A stretch of 64,000 nt of DNA from Syntrophaceticus sp050949745 (lineage in GTDB: Bacteria; Bacillota; DSM-12270; Thermacetogeniales; Thermacetogeniaceae): NCBI GenBank assembly GCA_050949745.1, contig JBMNGF010000018.1, positions 124,001-188,000 on the forward strand, in the 5' to 3' direction. Below are positions 1 to 8,358 of the stretch, one piece after another (the first letter of the stretch is position 1; each line of letters begins with the position of its first letter). Under the pieces are notes generated by a model, which saw nothing but the letters and a program-made list of their open reading frames with translations, ran no database searches and was not told the origin of the DNA. A program made the position numbers and the translations under genes.

Positions 1-18
1 AGAAAGGATAAATGGCAG

Positions 19-768
19 ATGAATGCTGTTGAGTTGATAAATTTTAGTGCTGGTTATGGGCGTAAAGATGTTCTTAAAACTGTAAATATCGGTTTTGAGT
101 CTAATGCAATAAGTGCTATTGTTGGGCCATCAGGTTGCGGTAAAACTACCCTTTTACGCAGTATAAACCGTACTGCCGAGTTGGAAAGGGGTTATAACAG
201 TCATGGTGATATACGGATATTTGGGCAGTCGGTAATGGATGTAAAAAATGTTTCTGATGTGCGCAGGCAGGTGGGTATGGTTTACCAGACCCCGGTAGCT
301 CTGCCTCTCAGTACCAAAGAAAATGTGCTTTTCGGACCCAGGTATTATGGTGGCAAAAACCGCGCAGAAATGGATGCCATAGTGGAAGACTGCCTGCGGC
401 AGGTTGCCCTTTGGGATGAAGTAAAAGACCGCCTAAACCAGTCGGCTTCACAGCTATCAGGTGGCCAAAAGCAGCGCCTGGCTATAGCTCGTGCACTGGC
501 AGTTGAGCCGCAGGTGCTGTTGTTGGATGAACCCTGCTCCAGTCTGGACCCTGCTTCCACTGGTCTGATTGAAGAATTGTTGAAAGAATTGGCTGTGGGC
601 TTGTGTGTCATAATTGTCACCCACAACCTCTTTCAAGCCCGCCGGATAGCTGACGAGACTGTGTTTATGATGGATGGGCAGATGATAGAAAAAGGGCCCA
701 CCAGCAAACTCTTCATATCACCCAGTGACGAAAAAACTCGCAGCTTTTTTTCGGGATTAGTCGGTTAG
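19..768 (+). CDS. pstB: Phosphate-type ABC transporter ATP-binding protein (PstB-like)
   Basis: ATPase subunit expected to energise uptake of phosphate or a related oxyanion. Walker A GPSGCGKTT (residues 36-44), signature LSGGQ (146-150), Walker B VLLLDEP (166-172) and an H-loop histidine in IIVTHN are all present. The stretch VGMVYQTP plus FGPR is typical of PstB; the length, 249 aa, fits the family. The start has an AGAAAGGA ribosome binding site 9 bases upstream. The permease genes would lie to the left, outside the window. Tungstate (TupC) or other oxyanion specificity cannot be excluded from the ATPase alone. Confidence 0.8.
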   Translation: MNAVELINFSAGYGRKDVLKTVNIGFESNAISAIVGPSGCGKTTLLRSINRTAELERGYNSHGDIRIFGQSVMDVKNVSDVRRQVGMVYQTPVALPLSTKENVLFGPRYYGGKNRAEMDAIVEDCLRQVALWDEVKDRLNQSASQLSGGQKQRLAIARALAVEPQVLLLDEPCSSLDPASTGLIEELLKELAVGLCVIIVTHNLFQARRIADETVFMMDGQMIEKGPTSKLFISPSDEKTRSFFSGLVG

Positions 769-770
769 GT

Positions 771-1240
771 ATGATCGCATATGCTTCCATGCTCATTAAA
801 GGGATGGCGACAATCAAAGAACTCACACCCGAAGAAATAAACCAGAACACAAATTAAGCAAGGTATAATAGCTTTGCAATGCGTAGTTGGACGTCAATAT
901 AAAAGAGGTTGCCCCAAAATCCGAATGGACAGCGGGTCAACCTCTCTTTTACTAGCACTTGCAGAATGGACTGCAGGTGCTTACTCTTCACTGAATGCAG
1001 TTAATAAACAGGTTGATGAGATGCTCACCATCTGGCAGGAAAAATGGAGGGCCGACGCAGTGAACTCATGATCCATATCGCTGCACAAGAAAAAAAGTTG
1101 GCCGAGCACACAAAGGACGGGCCAACGATCGAACAATACGAAATGGAACCGGCAAAATCCGCTCAAAAGGGCAGGCAAGATTTAGCCTCCTTCCTGACCC
1201 TAGGTGTCCCTTTTGTCACCTAAAAAGAGCTGCCTGTGTC
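771..1240. other. Intergenic stretch with short doubtful ORFs
   Basis: No gene is convincing here. A 28-codon ORF opens at 771. A 65-codon ORF (874-1071) runs through a terminator-like hairpin at 901-950, which argues against it. It overlaps by ATGA a 51-codon ORF (1068-1223). None has a recognisable domain. The pair could be the decayed end of a mobile-element gene, but nothing in the sequence proves it. Confidence 0.3.
901..950 (+). terminator. Terminator-like hairpin after pstB
   Basis: AAAAGAGGTTG (901-911) can pair with CAACCTCTCTTTT (938-950), and the right arm ends in TTTT. Placed about 130 bases after the PstB-like stop, it could end that transcript. Confidence 0.5.
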
Positions 1241-1276
1241 TTGTCAAACGTGGTATCATTACACACGGGGGTTCTT

Positions 1277-1978
1277 ATGAATGATATGAATGATAAACAA
1301 ATAGTAGGTAGAAAAAAGAAACTATCCATCGGATTACTTTTCTTAGTATCAGTCAGTGTATTAGGACTGGTGTCGATATTAATCATAAATCTCTTTGTCA
1401 CATCTTCGGTTAAGGATAAAATCATTACAGTAGATGAGGCGGCCTTGTTGGACTCTGATTGTATCCTTATTCTGGGGGCAGGTGTATGGGATGGTGGAAG
1501 GCCGAGTTACATGCTTGAGGATAGGCTATTACAAGGCATCGAATTATACGAGAACGGAGCTGCTGACAGATTACTGATGAGTGGTGATCATGGTAGGAAA
1601 GAATATGACGAAGTCAATGTCATGAAGCAGTTTGCTATTGATAGAGATATTAATTCTGAACATATTTTTATGGATCATGCAGGTTTCTCTACATATGAAA
1701 GCCTTTATCGTGCAAGAGATGTTTTTCAAGCAGACAGGATTATCATTGTAACACAGGAATACCATTTGTATCGCGCATTGTATCTTGCTGAAAAGTTAGA
1801 GCTGGACGTGTATGGTGTTGCTTCTGACCCAAGGCGATATGCTGGTCAAGAGATAAGAAATGTTCGAGAAATCCTGGCAAGAGTAAAGGATTTTTTCACG
1901 GTAATTATTCAACCTGAGCCGACATATCTGGGCGAAGCGATACCGATTAATGGGAATGGTGACTTGACAAATGATTGA
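1277..1978 (+). CDS. YdcF/SanA/ElyC-family membrane-anchored protein (DUF218)
   Basis: DUF218 protein of the YdcF/SanA type, implicated in envelope integrity; the exact reaction is not known. After a short basic N-terminus there is one membrane segment (about residues 6-28 from this start). The soluble DUF218 domain opens with DCILILGAGVWDGGRPS and continues with LMSGDHG, DHAGFSTYESLYRA and VTQEYHLYRAL, all diagnostic of the family. The ATG at 1277 is preferred over the TTG at 1241 because GGGGG lies 6 bases before it. It stands alone between a terminator-like hairpin and a convergent gene. Confidence 0.8.
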   Translation: MNDMNDKQIVGRKKKLSIGLLFLVSVSVLGLVSILIINLFVTSSVKDKIITVDEAALLDSDCILILGAGVWDGGRPSYMLEDRLLQGIELYENGAADRLLMSGDHGRKEYDEVNVMKQFAIDRDINSEHIFMDHAGFSTYESLYRARDVFQADRIIIVTQEYHLYRALYLAEKLELDVYGVASDPRRYAGQEIRNVREILARVKDFFTVIIQPEPTYLGEAIPINGNGDLTND

Positions 1979-2002
1979 ATGTGGCAAGGGTCCAAGTTCC
2001 GG

Positions 2003-2031
2003 TGTGGCAGGGGGACCTTTCGTTTGCCACA
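2003..2031. repeat. Copy 1 of dispersed 29-bp imperfect palindrome
   Basis: Arms TGTGGCA (2003-2009) and TGCCACA (2025-2031) flank GGGGGACCTTTCGTT. Near-identical copies lie at 55362, 55404 and 60322, and a diverged one at 46909. Another half-site (ATGTGGCAAGGGTCC) begins at 1978. The element sits between converging genes and could also form a terminator-like hairpin. Confidence 0.75.
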
Positions 2032-2033
2032 TC

Positions 2034-2525
2034 TTAAACATCTATATAAGAAATAACATTGCCGTGATTTCTTATTATCGATTCTAAGTCTTGTGGCCGG
2101 ATCCAAAGAGTTGCTGTATTATCGTTCGGAGGCACTCCTATGTGTTCAAATGCCAAAATATCTTTATCTACGACGACTTCTACTATGCAGCCAGTGTCAT
2201 TTAATATGCCAAAAGGACTAACAGCCCCTTTATCTAACCCCAGATATTTATCTAAATATTTTTCCGATGCGAAGCTGAGTGGCCTGCTGTTCAGCTGTTT
2301 TCTGATCTCTTTTAAATTTGCCCTTTTGTCTTTCTGAAGAACGATAAGAAAGAACCGCTTCTTTTTATCATCACGTATAAATAGATTTTTTACTACCTCA
2401 TTTTTGCTGTCAATATTCAATTCTTCCATTTCCTCTATGGTGTATACAGCGGGATGCTCTGTGACATCGTAGGGGATATTCATACTTTTCATAGTTTCAA
2501 ATACTCTCTGACGAATACTGTTCAT
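2034..2525 (-). CDS. Prolyl-tRNA editing protein (ProX/PrdX, YbaK-like deacylase)
   Basis: Cytoplasmic trans-editing hydrolase expected to clear Ala-tRNA(Pro). The whole 163-aa protein is one YbaK/ProRS-insertion-type domain: YDVTEHPAVYTIEE near the N-terminus, KNLFIRDDKKKRFFLIVLQ, a conserved central lysine region (KDKRANLKEIRKQL), GAVSPFGILND and a C-terminal TATLWIRPQDLE. Length matches the free-standing ProX/PrdX family. AAAGGAG precedes the ATG. It is monocistronic and faces the YdcF-like gene. Confidence 0.85.
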   Translation of the reverse strand: MNSIRQRVFETMKSMNIPYDVTEHPAVYTIEEMEELNIDSKNEVVKNLFIRDDKKKRFFLIVLQKDKRANLKEIRKQLNSRPLSFASEKYLDKYLGLDKGAVSPFGILNDTGCIVEVVVDKDILAFEHIGVPPNDNTATLWIRPQDLESIIRNHGNVISYIDV

Positions 2526-2874
2526 TTTGTTTCTCCTTTCTGGGGGTCTTTTAGGATCGTTCTGGTGATGGAGCCAAACAGGCTGATACTACTGAATACA
2601 GAAGCCTAAACATCAATTACACAGGTAGCCTTTTCTATATGGTTCAGTCACTTAATGCATTATTCACTCATCAGGCTGCAATTTCCTGCAATTATACCCC
2701 CGGTGACAGCACCTAGTGCTCGTTTCCTGATACAGGGGCTACCAAGGGGGTTGTCCTTGAGGCTGTTTATCTATAGTAGAAGGTGACAAATAAGGAAGGT
2801 TTCCATTTGTCCAGTGGCAGATCACCTGCAGGAACAAAAAGAAGCAAAAAAAAGTTTTTTTCTTCCTCCGCCTA
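2526..2874. other. Intergenic stretch without a visible gene
   Basis: About 350 bases between the divergent tRNA-editing and GntR genes. A GTTCTGGTGATGG segment at about 2560 resembles one at about 5718, suggesting fragments of a second short dispersed repeat. No coding region or convincing RNA was seen. Confidence 0.35.
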
Positions 2875-2920
2875 TTGACATCCAAATGAACAACTGGTAT
2901 AGTACATTACAAGAGTAATG
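2875..2920 (+). promoter_or_regulatory. Sigma-A promoter with overlapping inverted-repeat operator
   Basis: TTGACA (2875-2880), a 17-base spacer and TATAGT (2898-2903) make a near-consensus promoter. Immediately downstream CATTAC-AAGA-GTAATG (2905-2920) is a perfect 6-bp inverted repeat over the likely start of transcription. It is well placed for autorepression by the GntR protein encoded next. Confidence 0.75.
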
Positions 2921-2949
2921 CATTGAGGCAGTTGAGGGGGGGTGTGTTA

Positions 2950-3345
2950 TTGGAACTAAATATAGTCGGAGACAAACCGATATATGTGCAGATATCGGAG
3001 TGGCTGGAAAACGAGATACTTTGCGGCAATATTAAAGAAAACGAAAAAATATATTCTCAGTATCAGCTGGCAGAGATGTTTAATATTAATCCCGCCACTG
3101 CGGCCAAGGGGATTAACATACTGGCTGATCAAGGCATTCTCTATAAAAAGCGGGGGCTGGGCATGTTTCTTTCCACCGATGCAAAGGAAAAAATCCAGTA
3201 TAAACGCAAGAACCATACTTTAAAGAAACTGGTAGAGGAAGTTGTGGCTGAAGCCCGGCGCCTGGGGGTTCATGAAGATGAATTGATCAAGATGATGCGG
3301 GATGCAGAAAAAGAACTTGACGAACATGAGAGAGAAGGGGGTTAA
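2950..3345 (+). CDS. GntR-family regulator, YtrA type
   Basis: Short GntR repressor made of an N-terminal winged helix (PIYVQISEWLENEILCG then YQLAEMFNINPATAAKGINIL) and a helical C-terminal dimerisation tail (about residues 85-131) instead of a ligand domain, as in YtrA. The TTG at 2950 is favoured over the TTG at 2923 because GAGGGGG lies about 8 bases before it. It heads an operon with the following ABC ATPase (3-base gap), a permease and an envelope protein. It probably represses that operon through the inverted repeat in its own promoter. Confidence 0.85.
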   Translation: MELNIVGDKPIYVQISEWLENEILCGNIKENEKIYSQYQLAEMFNINPATAAKGINILADQGILYKKRGLGMFLSTDAKEKIQYKRKNHTLKKLVEEVVAEARRLGVHEDELIKMMRDAEKELDEHEREGG

Positions 3346-3348
3346 AGG

Positions 3349-4251
3349 ATGGATGTGATTTCGTGTGAAGGGCTGACTAAGACCTTTGGGAGAGTAAAAG
3401 CGGTTAGTGAACTGTCTTTTACTATTGAGGAGAACAGGATCACAGGGCTGATCGGGCCAAATGGTGCAGGAAAAACGACATTGTTGAAGATTATCGCGGG
3501 CTATATGCGTGCTTCTTCTGGGCAGATCACGGTTTTTTCGGAAAACCCTTTTAACAGCCTGAAAGTTTCATCCAATATGATTTTTATCGATGAGAACATG
3601 AAGTTTGCTCCGTCATTCTCACTGTCAGAGATAATGTTAGCGGCATCTTCATTTTATAAAAACTGGGATATGGAGCTGGCCAAGGGACTCTTTGATTATT
3701 TTTCTTTAGATCCGAAGCAGCAGCATCACAACCTCTCTAAAGGGATGAAAAGCACTTTTAATATGATCATAGGGTTGGCAGCCCGCTGTCCGCTGACTAT
3801 TTTTGACGAACCCACTTCTGGAATGGATGCTGGGGTGAGAAAGGACTTTTACCGGGCAATGCTCAAGGATTACCTGCAGAAGCCCCGAAACATTATTTTT
3901 TCAAGCCATCTGCTCAATGAGGTAGAGGATGTTTTGGAGGATATTCTTCTACTTCAGGAGGGTCAAAAACGACTTCATCTGCTCAGCTCTGACCTGAAGG
4001 AGTTTGCCGTGGCTTTGAGGGGTAAAAAAGAAGTAATCTCTGATCTAACAGCTGGACAGGAAATATTTTATCAGAAAAGCGTGGGTAAGGATCATTGTTA
4101 TACAGTGATCAGGCGTGATGCGGCTGATGGAATATCGAAAAAGAGCAGCACTGCTGGGATAGAGGTCCTTCCGGTGAAGGCAGATGATCTATGTGTTTAC
4201 CTCACTACCAGAAACAGGGGAGGAATTGATGATGTCTTCGACAGAAACTAG
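3349..4251 (+). CDS. ABC transporter ATP-binding protein (YtrB-like)
   Basis: ATPase of a GntR-controlled exporter-type ABC system. Walker A GPNGAGKTT, Walker B LTIFDEPTSGMD and the H-loop in IIFSSHLLNEVED are clear. The signature is degenerate (LSKGMKS in place of LSGGQ), as often seen in YtrB/EcsA-like ATPases. A C-terminal extension of about 80 residues follows the nucleotide-binding domain. It overlaps the next gene by about 20 bases. The substrate is unknown; the related Bacillus Ytr system responds to cell-wall-active compounds. Confidence 0.85.
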   Translation: MDVISCEGLTKTFGRVKAVSELSFTIEENRITGLIGPNGAGKTTLLKIIAGYMRASSGQITVFSENPFNSLKVSSNMIFIDENMKFAPSFSLSEIMLAASSFYKNWDMELAKGLFDYFSLDPKQQHHNLSKGMKSTFNMIIGLAARCPLTIFDEPTSGMDAGVRKDFYRAMLKDYLQKPRNIIFSSHLLNEVEDVLEDILLLQEGQKRLHLLSSDLKEFAVALRGKKEVISDLTAGQEIFYQKSVGKDHCYTVIRRDAADGISKKSSTAGIEVLPVKADDLCVYLTTRNRGGIDDVFDRN

Positions 4252-4990
4252 TTTGGTAGAATTCAGCCTTTTTGATGCTGTCAAGAAACAGTATCTATAT
4301 AAACTGAAAAGCCATCTGGGATTGTTTTTGGCCATGGCGGGTGTGCAGGTGATTGCTTTGCTGTTTTCTTTGGGTGGTGTTATGAGTCATGGCATGGGGA
4401 CTCAATATCTCTACACCTTCGTTAGTTATTTTTCCAGTGAAATAGTCATAGGGTTTACAATTTTATGGGTTTTAGTTGTTGCTGTCTTAGTCACGACGAA
4501 GGATTATCAAAATATTGATTTTACCTTTGTGTCTAACCGCTTGAGCAGCAATCTTTCCAATGCGGCATTTTTGGTTACTGCTGCATTAATTGGTGGGTTT
4601 ACAGCGATGCTGAGCGGTTTTTTATTGAGGATAATAGTTTATTTTAGGAGCAGCCACTATCTGTTAAGCCAGAATTTTATTGTAGCCCCTGATGTTATTT
4701 TTACAGGTATTGCTGTGACCCTGTTGTATCTGCTCCTTTTTGGTTCGCTGGGGTATTTTTGTGGGGTTTTGATGCAGTTGAGCAAGGTGTTTATTGTGAT
4801 ACTGCCAAGTTTATATTTCGGCGCTATTATTCTTGCTAGGAGGGGGGACCAGATGCAGGTGCTCTCAAGTGTATATGATTTTTTCCGTGGAGAGAGCTCT
4901 CTGACTCTATTTGCCCTGAAGGTGATCCTTACAGCAGTTTTGATTTATGCTTGCTCCTTTATGCTATCAAACAGACTGGAGGTCAGATAG
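4229..4990 (+). CDS. ABC transporter permease-like membrane protein
   Basis: About 253 aa with roughly six hydrophobic segments (for example LFLAMAGVQVIALLFSLGGV and ITLLYLLLFGSLGYFCGVLM-like stretches). It is the likely membrane partner of the preceding ATPase. The ATG at 4229 (or 4232) has GGGAGG a few bases upstream inside the ATPase gene, so the start at 4184 is not needed. The next gene begins directly after the stop, suggesting translational coupling. No family signature beyond this topology was recognised. Confidence 0.7.
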   Translation: MMSSTETSLVEFSLFDAVKKQYLYKLKSHLGLFLAMAGVQVIALLFSLGGVMSHGMGTQYLYTFVSYFSSEIVIGFTILWVLVVAVLVTTKDYQNIDFTFVSNRLSSNLSNAAFLVTAALIGGFTAMLSGFLLRIIVYFRSSHYLLSQNFIVAPDVIFTGIAVTLLYLLLFGSLGYFCGVLMQLSKVFIVILPSLYFGAIILARRGDQMQVLSSVYDFFRGESSLTLFALKVILTAVLIYACSFMLSNRLEVR

Positions 4991-5695
4991 ATGGCTGTTG
5001 TCATTTCTTTATTAATAATTTTTGTCCTGGTTATTGTGTTGGTGGTGAGGCGCAGCAACAGTTTTTCCTTACGGCATAATACACAGTTTTGGCTCATTGC
5101 CGCTTATATCCTGCTGTTGCTTGCTTCCCCTGCCCTTATAAAATTGCTGCCGGTGGAAAACCTGGCTGATGAGAAGATGAAAACAGTGAGTGGAAAGGAC
5201 ATTGCTGAGGCAATGTTTAGTGAAAGGGATTTATACGAACTGGCGATAGAGGGAAGGCCGGAACAGGTGAAAGGGGCTTTTGTGTTGGAACAGTGGGAAT
5301 TTCCCTTGAACAGCAGCCTGATTAATGTGGCAGAGGGTTCTGAGTATGAGGGGGTAACTACTATAATAGCTGAAAAGAAGGACAGTGCAGATGGTAAGAT
5401 TGAGGTGATCAATTATGCCACAAAAACTATCATTGATCAGTTCGACTTTTCTGAAGAGATGATGCCGCACAAGGTAGCCTTCGATGGCAATATATTGAAA
5501 GTATCCGGGCCGGAGTGCCAGGAGGTCGGATTGGCAATGTTCAGCAGGGAATTTGTAGTCAGCCAAATATTGGGTGATTCCGCAGCAACTGAGCAGCACT
5601 ACACAAACAACTTTGGTTCACAGCTGCTCTATTTACGTATACCTGCAGATGTGGAAGTACAATCGAAAACTACTATTCACTTTGTTGAAAGTTGA
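4991..5695 (+). CDS. Membrane-anchored protein of unknown function in the GntR-ABC operon
   Basis: Two hydrophobic segments near the N-terminus (residues about 2-20 and 31-53) are followed by about 180 soluble residues predicted to face outward, with no motif I recognise. Last gene of the GntR-ABC operon and coupled to the permease (stop and start adjoin). It probably works with the transporter, perhaps as an extracytoplasmic partner; that is inference from position only. Confidence 0.65.
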   Translation: MAVVISLLIIFVLVIVLVVRRSNSFSLRHNTQFWLIAAYILLLLASPALIKLLPVENLADEKMKTVSGKDIAEAMFSERDLYELAIEGRPEQVKGAFVLEQWEFPLNSSLINVAEGSEYEGVTTIIAEKKDSADGKIEVINYATKTIIDQFDFSEEMMPHKVAFDGNILKVSGPECQEVGLAMFSREFVVSQILGDSAATEQHYTNNFGSQLLYLRIPADVEVQSKTTIHFVES

Positions 5696-5880
5696 CAGGG
5701 CACGTCAGCCATCAGGGGGACGGTTCTGGTGATGGGTCGTGGTACAAAGGCCACTTAGGTTGAGTGCCAAAGGGTTGACTGATCGGAATCCGGTCATTCA
5801 CGAGGCCTTCAGCCGGTCTAGGTTCATCGGGGGGGACTAACTCAGTGATGGGTCCAACATAAGCTGATATCATTGCTGCG

Positions 5881-6915
5881 TTATGGGGAGCTTAGGTGGT
5901 TAACATCAAACCTAACCGTTTCATTGAAGAGGGGAATTTTGACCCCTTCTCTAAAAGCTGTGTGGATGATCATTTCCCCCAGGTTATAGCTGGGGCAGGA
6001 CGCTATAGCGATCACTGGAGCGGTGGGACGGGGGTTGATTTCCACAACATAGATCCCTGAATGACTAACCACCAAATCAACACCACCGAGTCCACTTGTT
6101 CCGGTTGCTCTCCAGGCTTTGATGGCTTGTGTAAATATCTTTTCCCTCATGGGATGCTTGATTCCGGTGGTTCCCCCTGAATAGTGAAAAGGTTTTCTAC
6201 ACCGGAACTCCTGTAAATTGAGGCTTAGCGGGTATACATTTTCTCCTCTTCCCAGTAATGTCACACTTAAATGCTCTCCCTGGATATGTTCCTGTATTAG
6301 GATAGGCTGCATTTTGTGAAAAGCCTGAAGAGCGATTTCAAGGTCATCGTTATTTTCAACAAGGTAAACCTGGCGGCTGTCACACCCGTCAACAGGTTTT
6401 ATAATGAAGGGATAATTGAATCCGCTGAGATCATCAAGGCTGTTCTTATTCCCTTTTAGTAGTTTTGTTAAAGGGGTTTTCACACCTGCTTTTTTGAGCA
6501 GGGAAAAAGACAGGTATTTGTTTGCTGAATTGAGTATCTGTCTACTGGGACAGCCCAAATTTCTTTTCCCATAACCCTCCAATGTGGCAGATAATTCCTG
6601 TAGAATTCCCCGTTCCTCCGGGGCGATAACCAATCCTGCGACACAATCTTTGAGAGCATCCTCAAATTGAGTGCCAAAAAGCACAAGTTTGTTTTCTGCC
6701 AAATCCCGGATAAGCTCATAGGAGGCTGTGTTGGTACTGCCAGGAGTGGTATCTCTATTGAGGCTTTCTTTGAGGCTGGGGTGTATGATCGTTATGACAT
6801 GATGTCCGCAAACAGTAAAGGAGTTTGTCAATGCTTTAAGCATGGAGATTCCCTCAGTTATGGTGGATGCTGTGGGGGCTTGGGCTGTGCTGTATTCGTA
6901 GACCAGTATGTTCAT
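5881..6915 (-). CDS. mfnD: Tyramine--L-glutamate ligase (MfnD), ATP-grasp
   Basis: Predicted to ligate glutamate to tyramine in methanofuran biosynthesis. The 344-aa protein has the ATP-grasp layout: an N-terminal domain, an ATP-binding lysine in PFIIKPVDGCDSRQVYLV, QEHIQGEHLSVTLLG and the metal-binding VEINPRPTAPVIAI near the C-terminus. It matches the COG1821 family to which archaeal MfnD belongs. GGAG precedes the ATG. It is the last gene of the minus-strand operon with mfnF, mfnE and a HisA-like gene, which supports the assignment over other ATP-grasp ligases. Confidence 0.8.
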   Translation of the reverse strand: MNILVYEYSTAQAPTASTITEGISMLKALTNSFTVCGHHVITIIHPSLKESLNRDTTPGSTNTASYELIRDLAENKLVLFGTQFEDALKDCVAGLVIAPEERGILQELSATLEGYGKRNLGCPSRQILNSANKYLSFSLLKKAGVKTPLTKLLKGNKNSLDDLSGFNYPFIIKPVDGCDSRQVYLVENNDDLEIALQAFHKMQPILIQEHIQGEHLSVTLLGRGENVYPLSLNLQEFRCRKPFHYSGGTTGIKHPMREKIFTQAIKAWRATGTSGLGGVDLVVSHSGIYVVEINPRPTAPVIAIASCPSYNLGEMIIHTAFREGVKIPLFNETVRFDVNHLSSP

Positions 6916-6968
6916 GTTAATGCTCCTTATTCTTATCGGGAAATCTCAGAGTGTTCTCCAATTATTTG

Positions 6969-7682
6969 TTAAAGCTCTGGCTTGGCTTTGATCTGCTTAG
7001 AGTACAGTGCAGTGGCGGTCAATACACCGGGAATCTTCATCTCTTTCAATTCCTTAATGTCTTGTGGTGTAAGACCGCCACCCGGGAAAATGCGCGCTTT
7101 AGGCACCTTATTGATCAATCCTTGAAGAAGTTTTTTGTTGAGTCCACCCTCACTACCCACAGCCTTGAGATCCAAGACGATCAGCTCCTTGATCCCTGCT
7201 TTAAACATCTTTGCCGCAATATCAGCAGGGTCTTTTCCTTTAAGTTCGGGATCGGGTGTGAGCAGTATACCATCTTTGGTATCCAAACTGAAGATGAGTC
7301 TGTCCTTTCCGGTTTGTTGGCAAATGTCAAACAGGTAGTCAAAACGGGCAAGAGTTTCCGAACCGAGGACCAGTGAGACCTGTGGAAGAGCCAGCAGTGG
7401 AAGATGCCCAGAAGAGCTCAGACCGGCATCTAACCAGACACTCACCTGATATTCTTCAACTAAGTCTTGGATTATGTCATAATTATTCCCATCTCCTGTG
7501 ATAGCGTCCAGATCAGCAATATAAAACCTATCAAATCCGAGATTTACCAGTGTGGCACAGGCCTTTTTTGGGTCGGGTTCAGGAAGTAAAGGTGTGCTAA
7601 GGGGTTGGTAATTTTGGCGCATTCCTCCTACGGCATGCACCAGTATCCCACCCTTGATATCAAAGACAGGTATGATCTGCAT
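6969..7682 (-). CDS. HisA/HisF-like TIM-barrel protein of the H4MPT/methanofuran gene set
   Basis: A 237-aa single TIM barrel related to ProFAR isomerase (COG1411-type). It opens with IIPVFDIKGGILVHAVGG, has FYIADLDAITGDG in the position of a HisA phosphate/aspartate motif, and ends with IFPGGGLTPQDI. This family recurs beside H4MPT or methanofuran genes in methanogens and methylotrophs, but its reaction is not established to my knowledge. GGAGGG lies 6 bases before the ATG. Its place between mfnE and mfnD suggests a step or salvage reaction in cofactor synthesis. A true histidine-pathway role is unlikely because no his genes are nearby. Confidence 0.8.
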   Translation of the reverse strand: MQIIPVFDIKGGILVHAVGGMRQNYQPLSTPLLPEPDPKKACATLVNLGFDRFYIADLDAITGDGNNYDIIQDLVEEYQVSVWLDAGLSSSGHLPLLALPQVSLVLGSETLARFDYLFDICQQTGKDRLIFSLDTKDGILLTPDPELKGKDPADIAAKMFKAGIKELIVLDLKAVGSEGGLNKKLLQGLINKVPKARIFPGGGLTPQDIKELKEMKIPGVLTATALYSKQIKAKPEL

Positions 7683-7716
7683 AATTTTCCCTCCAAGTAT
7701 ATTCTAATATAATTAA

Positions 7717-8358
7717 TTACTCTGAATAAATTCGTGTTCCAACAAAATCAAAGCTTGTTCGAACAAGACGTTCCGGGTATTTCCCATTAATAATCCAGCA
7801 ATCGGTTTTTTTGCTGAGATAACGGTCAAAATTCCTGTCAACAATACCCCTTTCTACAGCCTGACTGGCTGAGCAGGTAGGTAGAATCGTCCCGTTTTCT
7901 TCAGTTTTGCTGGGAATACCGTCCAGCGATTTGAGGAGAATTAGGGCGTCTGCATTGAACAGTCCAGCCAGGTAGGCGGCAATAGAATCAGAGGTTACCC
8001 CCCAGGTATGGGGGAGGTTGTCCACTTCCCTTAAAAAACGGTAAGGCAATAAGATTCGGGCATCCCCTCCTGTTGAAAAGAGCATGTCCACATCATCAAC
8101 TGCCATTCCCATTCCTTGGCTTTCCAGCAGCAGGCCGTACTGATTCATAGCTGCAACAGCCATCCAGTGGCAGGCATGATCACTCAGCTGCATCCTGCTA
8201 TCCCATGTCCTAACCATGTTGGCAAAAGGGCCGCCGCCAGGGATAATGGCCAAGCTGCATCTTTTGGCTAAAACCTTGACCGCTGCAGTAAGGGGGGGCA
8301 GCAGCTGTGGGCTGCACAGGCTGCCTCCCACCTTAACCATCACCTTTAAGTTTTCCAA
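7717..8358 (-). CDS. mfnE: [5-(Aminomethyl)furan-3-yl]methyl phosphate kinase (MfnE)
   Basis: Amino-acid-kinase-fold enzyme that phosphorylates the aminomethylfuran phosphate to a diphosphate in methanofuran synthesis. The 213-aa protein shows KVGGSLC at the N-terminus, IIPGGGPFANMVRTWD and WGVTSDSIAAYLA followed by LILLKSLDG, the usual nucleotide-binding and substrate loops. The start is TTG with GGAGGA about 8 bases upstream. It overlaps the 3' end of mfnF by 26 bases, so the two are probably translationally coupled, and the neighbouring protein uses its product. Confidence 0.85.
   Translation of the reverse strand: MENLKVMVKVGGSLCSPQLLPPLTAAVKVLAKRCSLAIIPGGGPFANMVRTWDSRMQLSDHACHWMAVAAMNQYGLLLESQGMGMAVDDVDMLFSTGGDARILLPYRFLREVDNLPHTWGVTSDSIAAYLAGLFNADALILLKSLDGIPSKTEENGTILPTCSASQAVERGIVDRNFDRYLSKKTDCWIINGKYPERLVRTSFDFVGTRIYSE

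Noticed and set aside
874..1071. 65-codon ORF after the PstB-like gene
   Set aside because: It runs through a terminator-like hairpin at 901-950, lacks a ribosome binding site and has no recognisable domain.
6951..7376. Plus-strand 141-codon ORF opposite the HisA-like gene
   Set aside because: It is antisense to a gene with clear family motifs and has no domain of its own.
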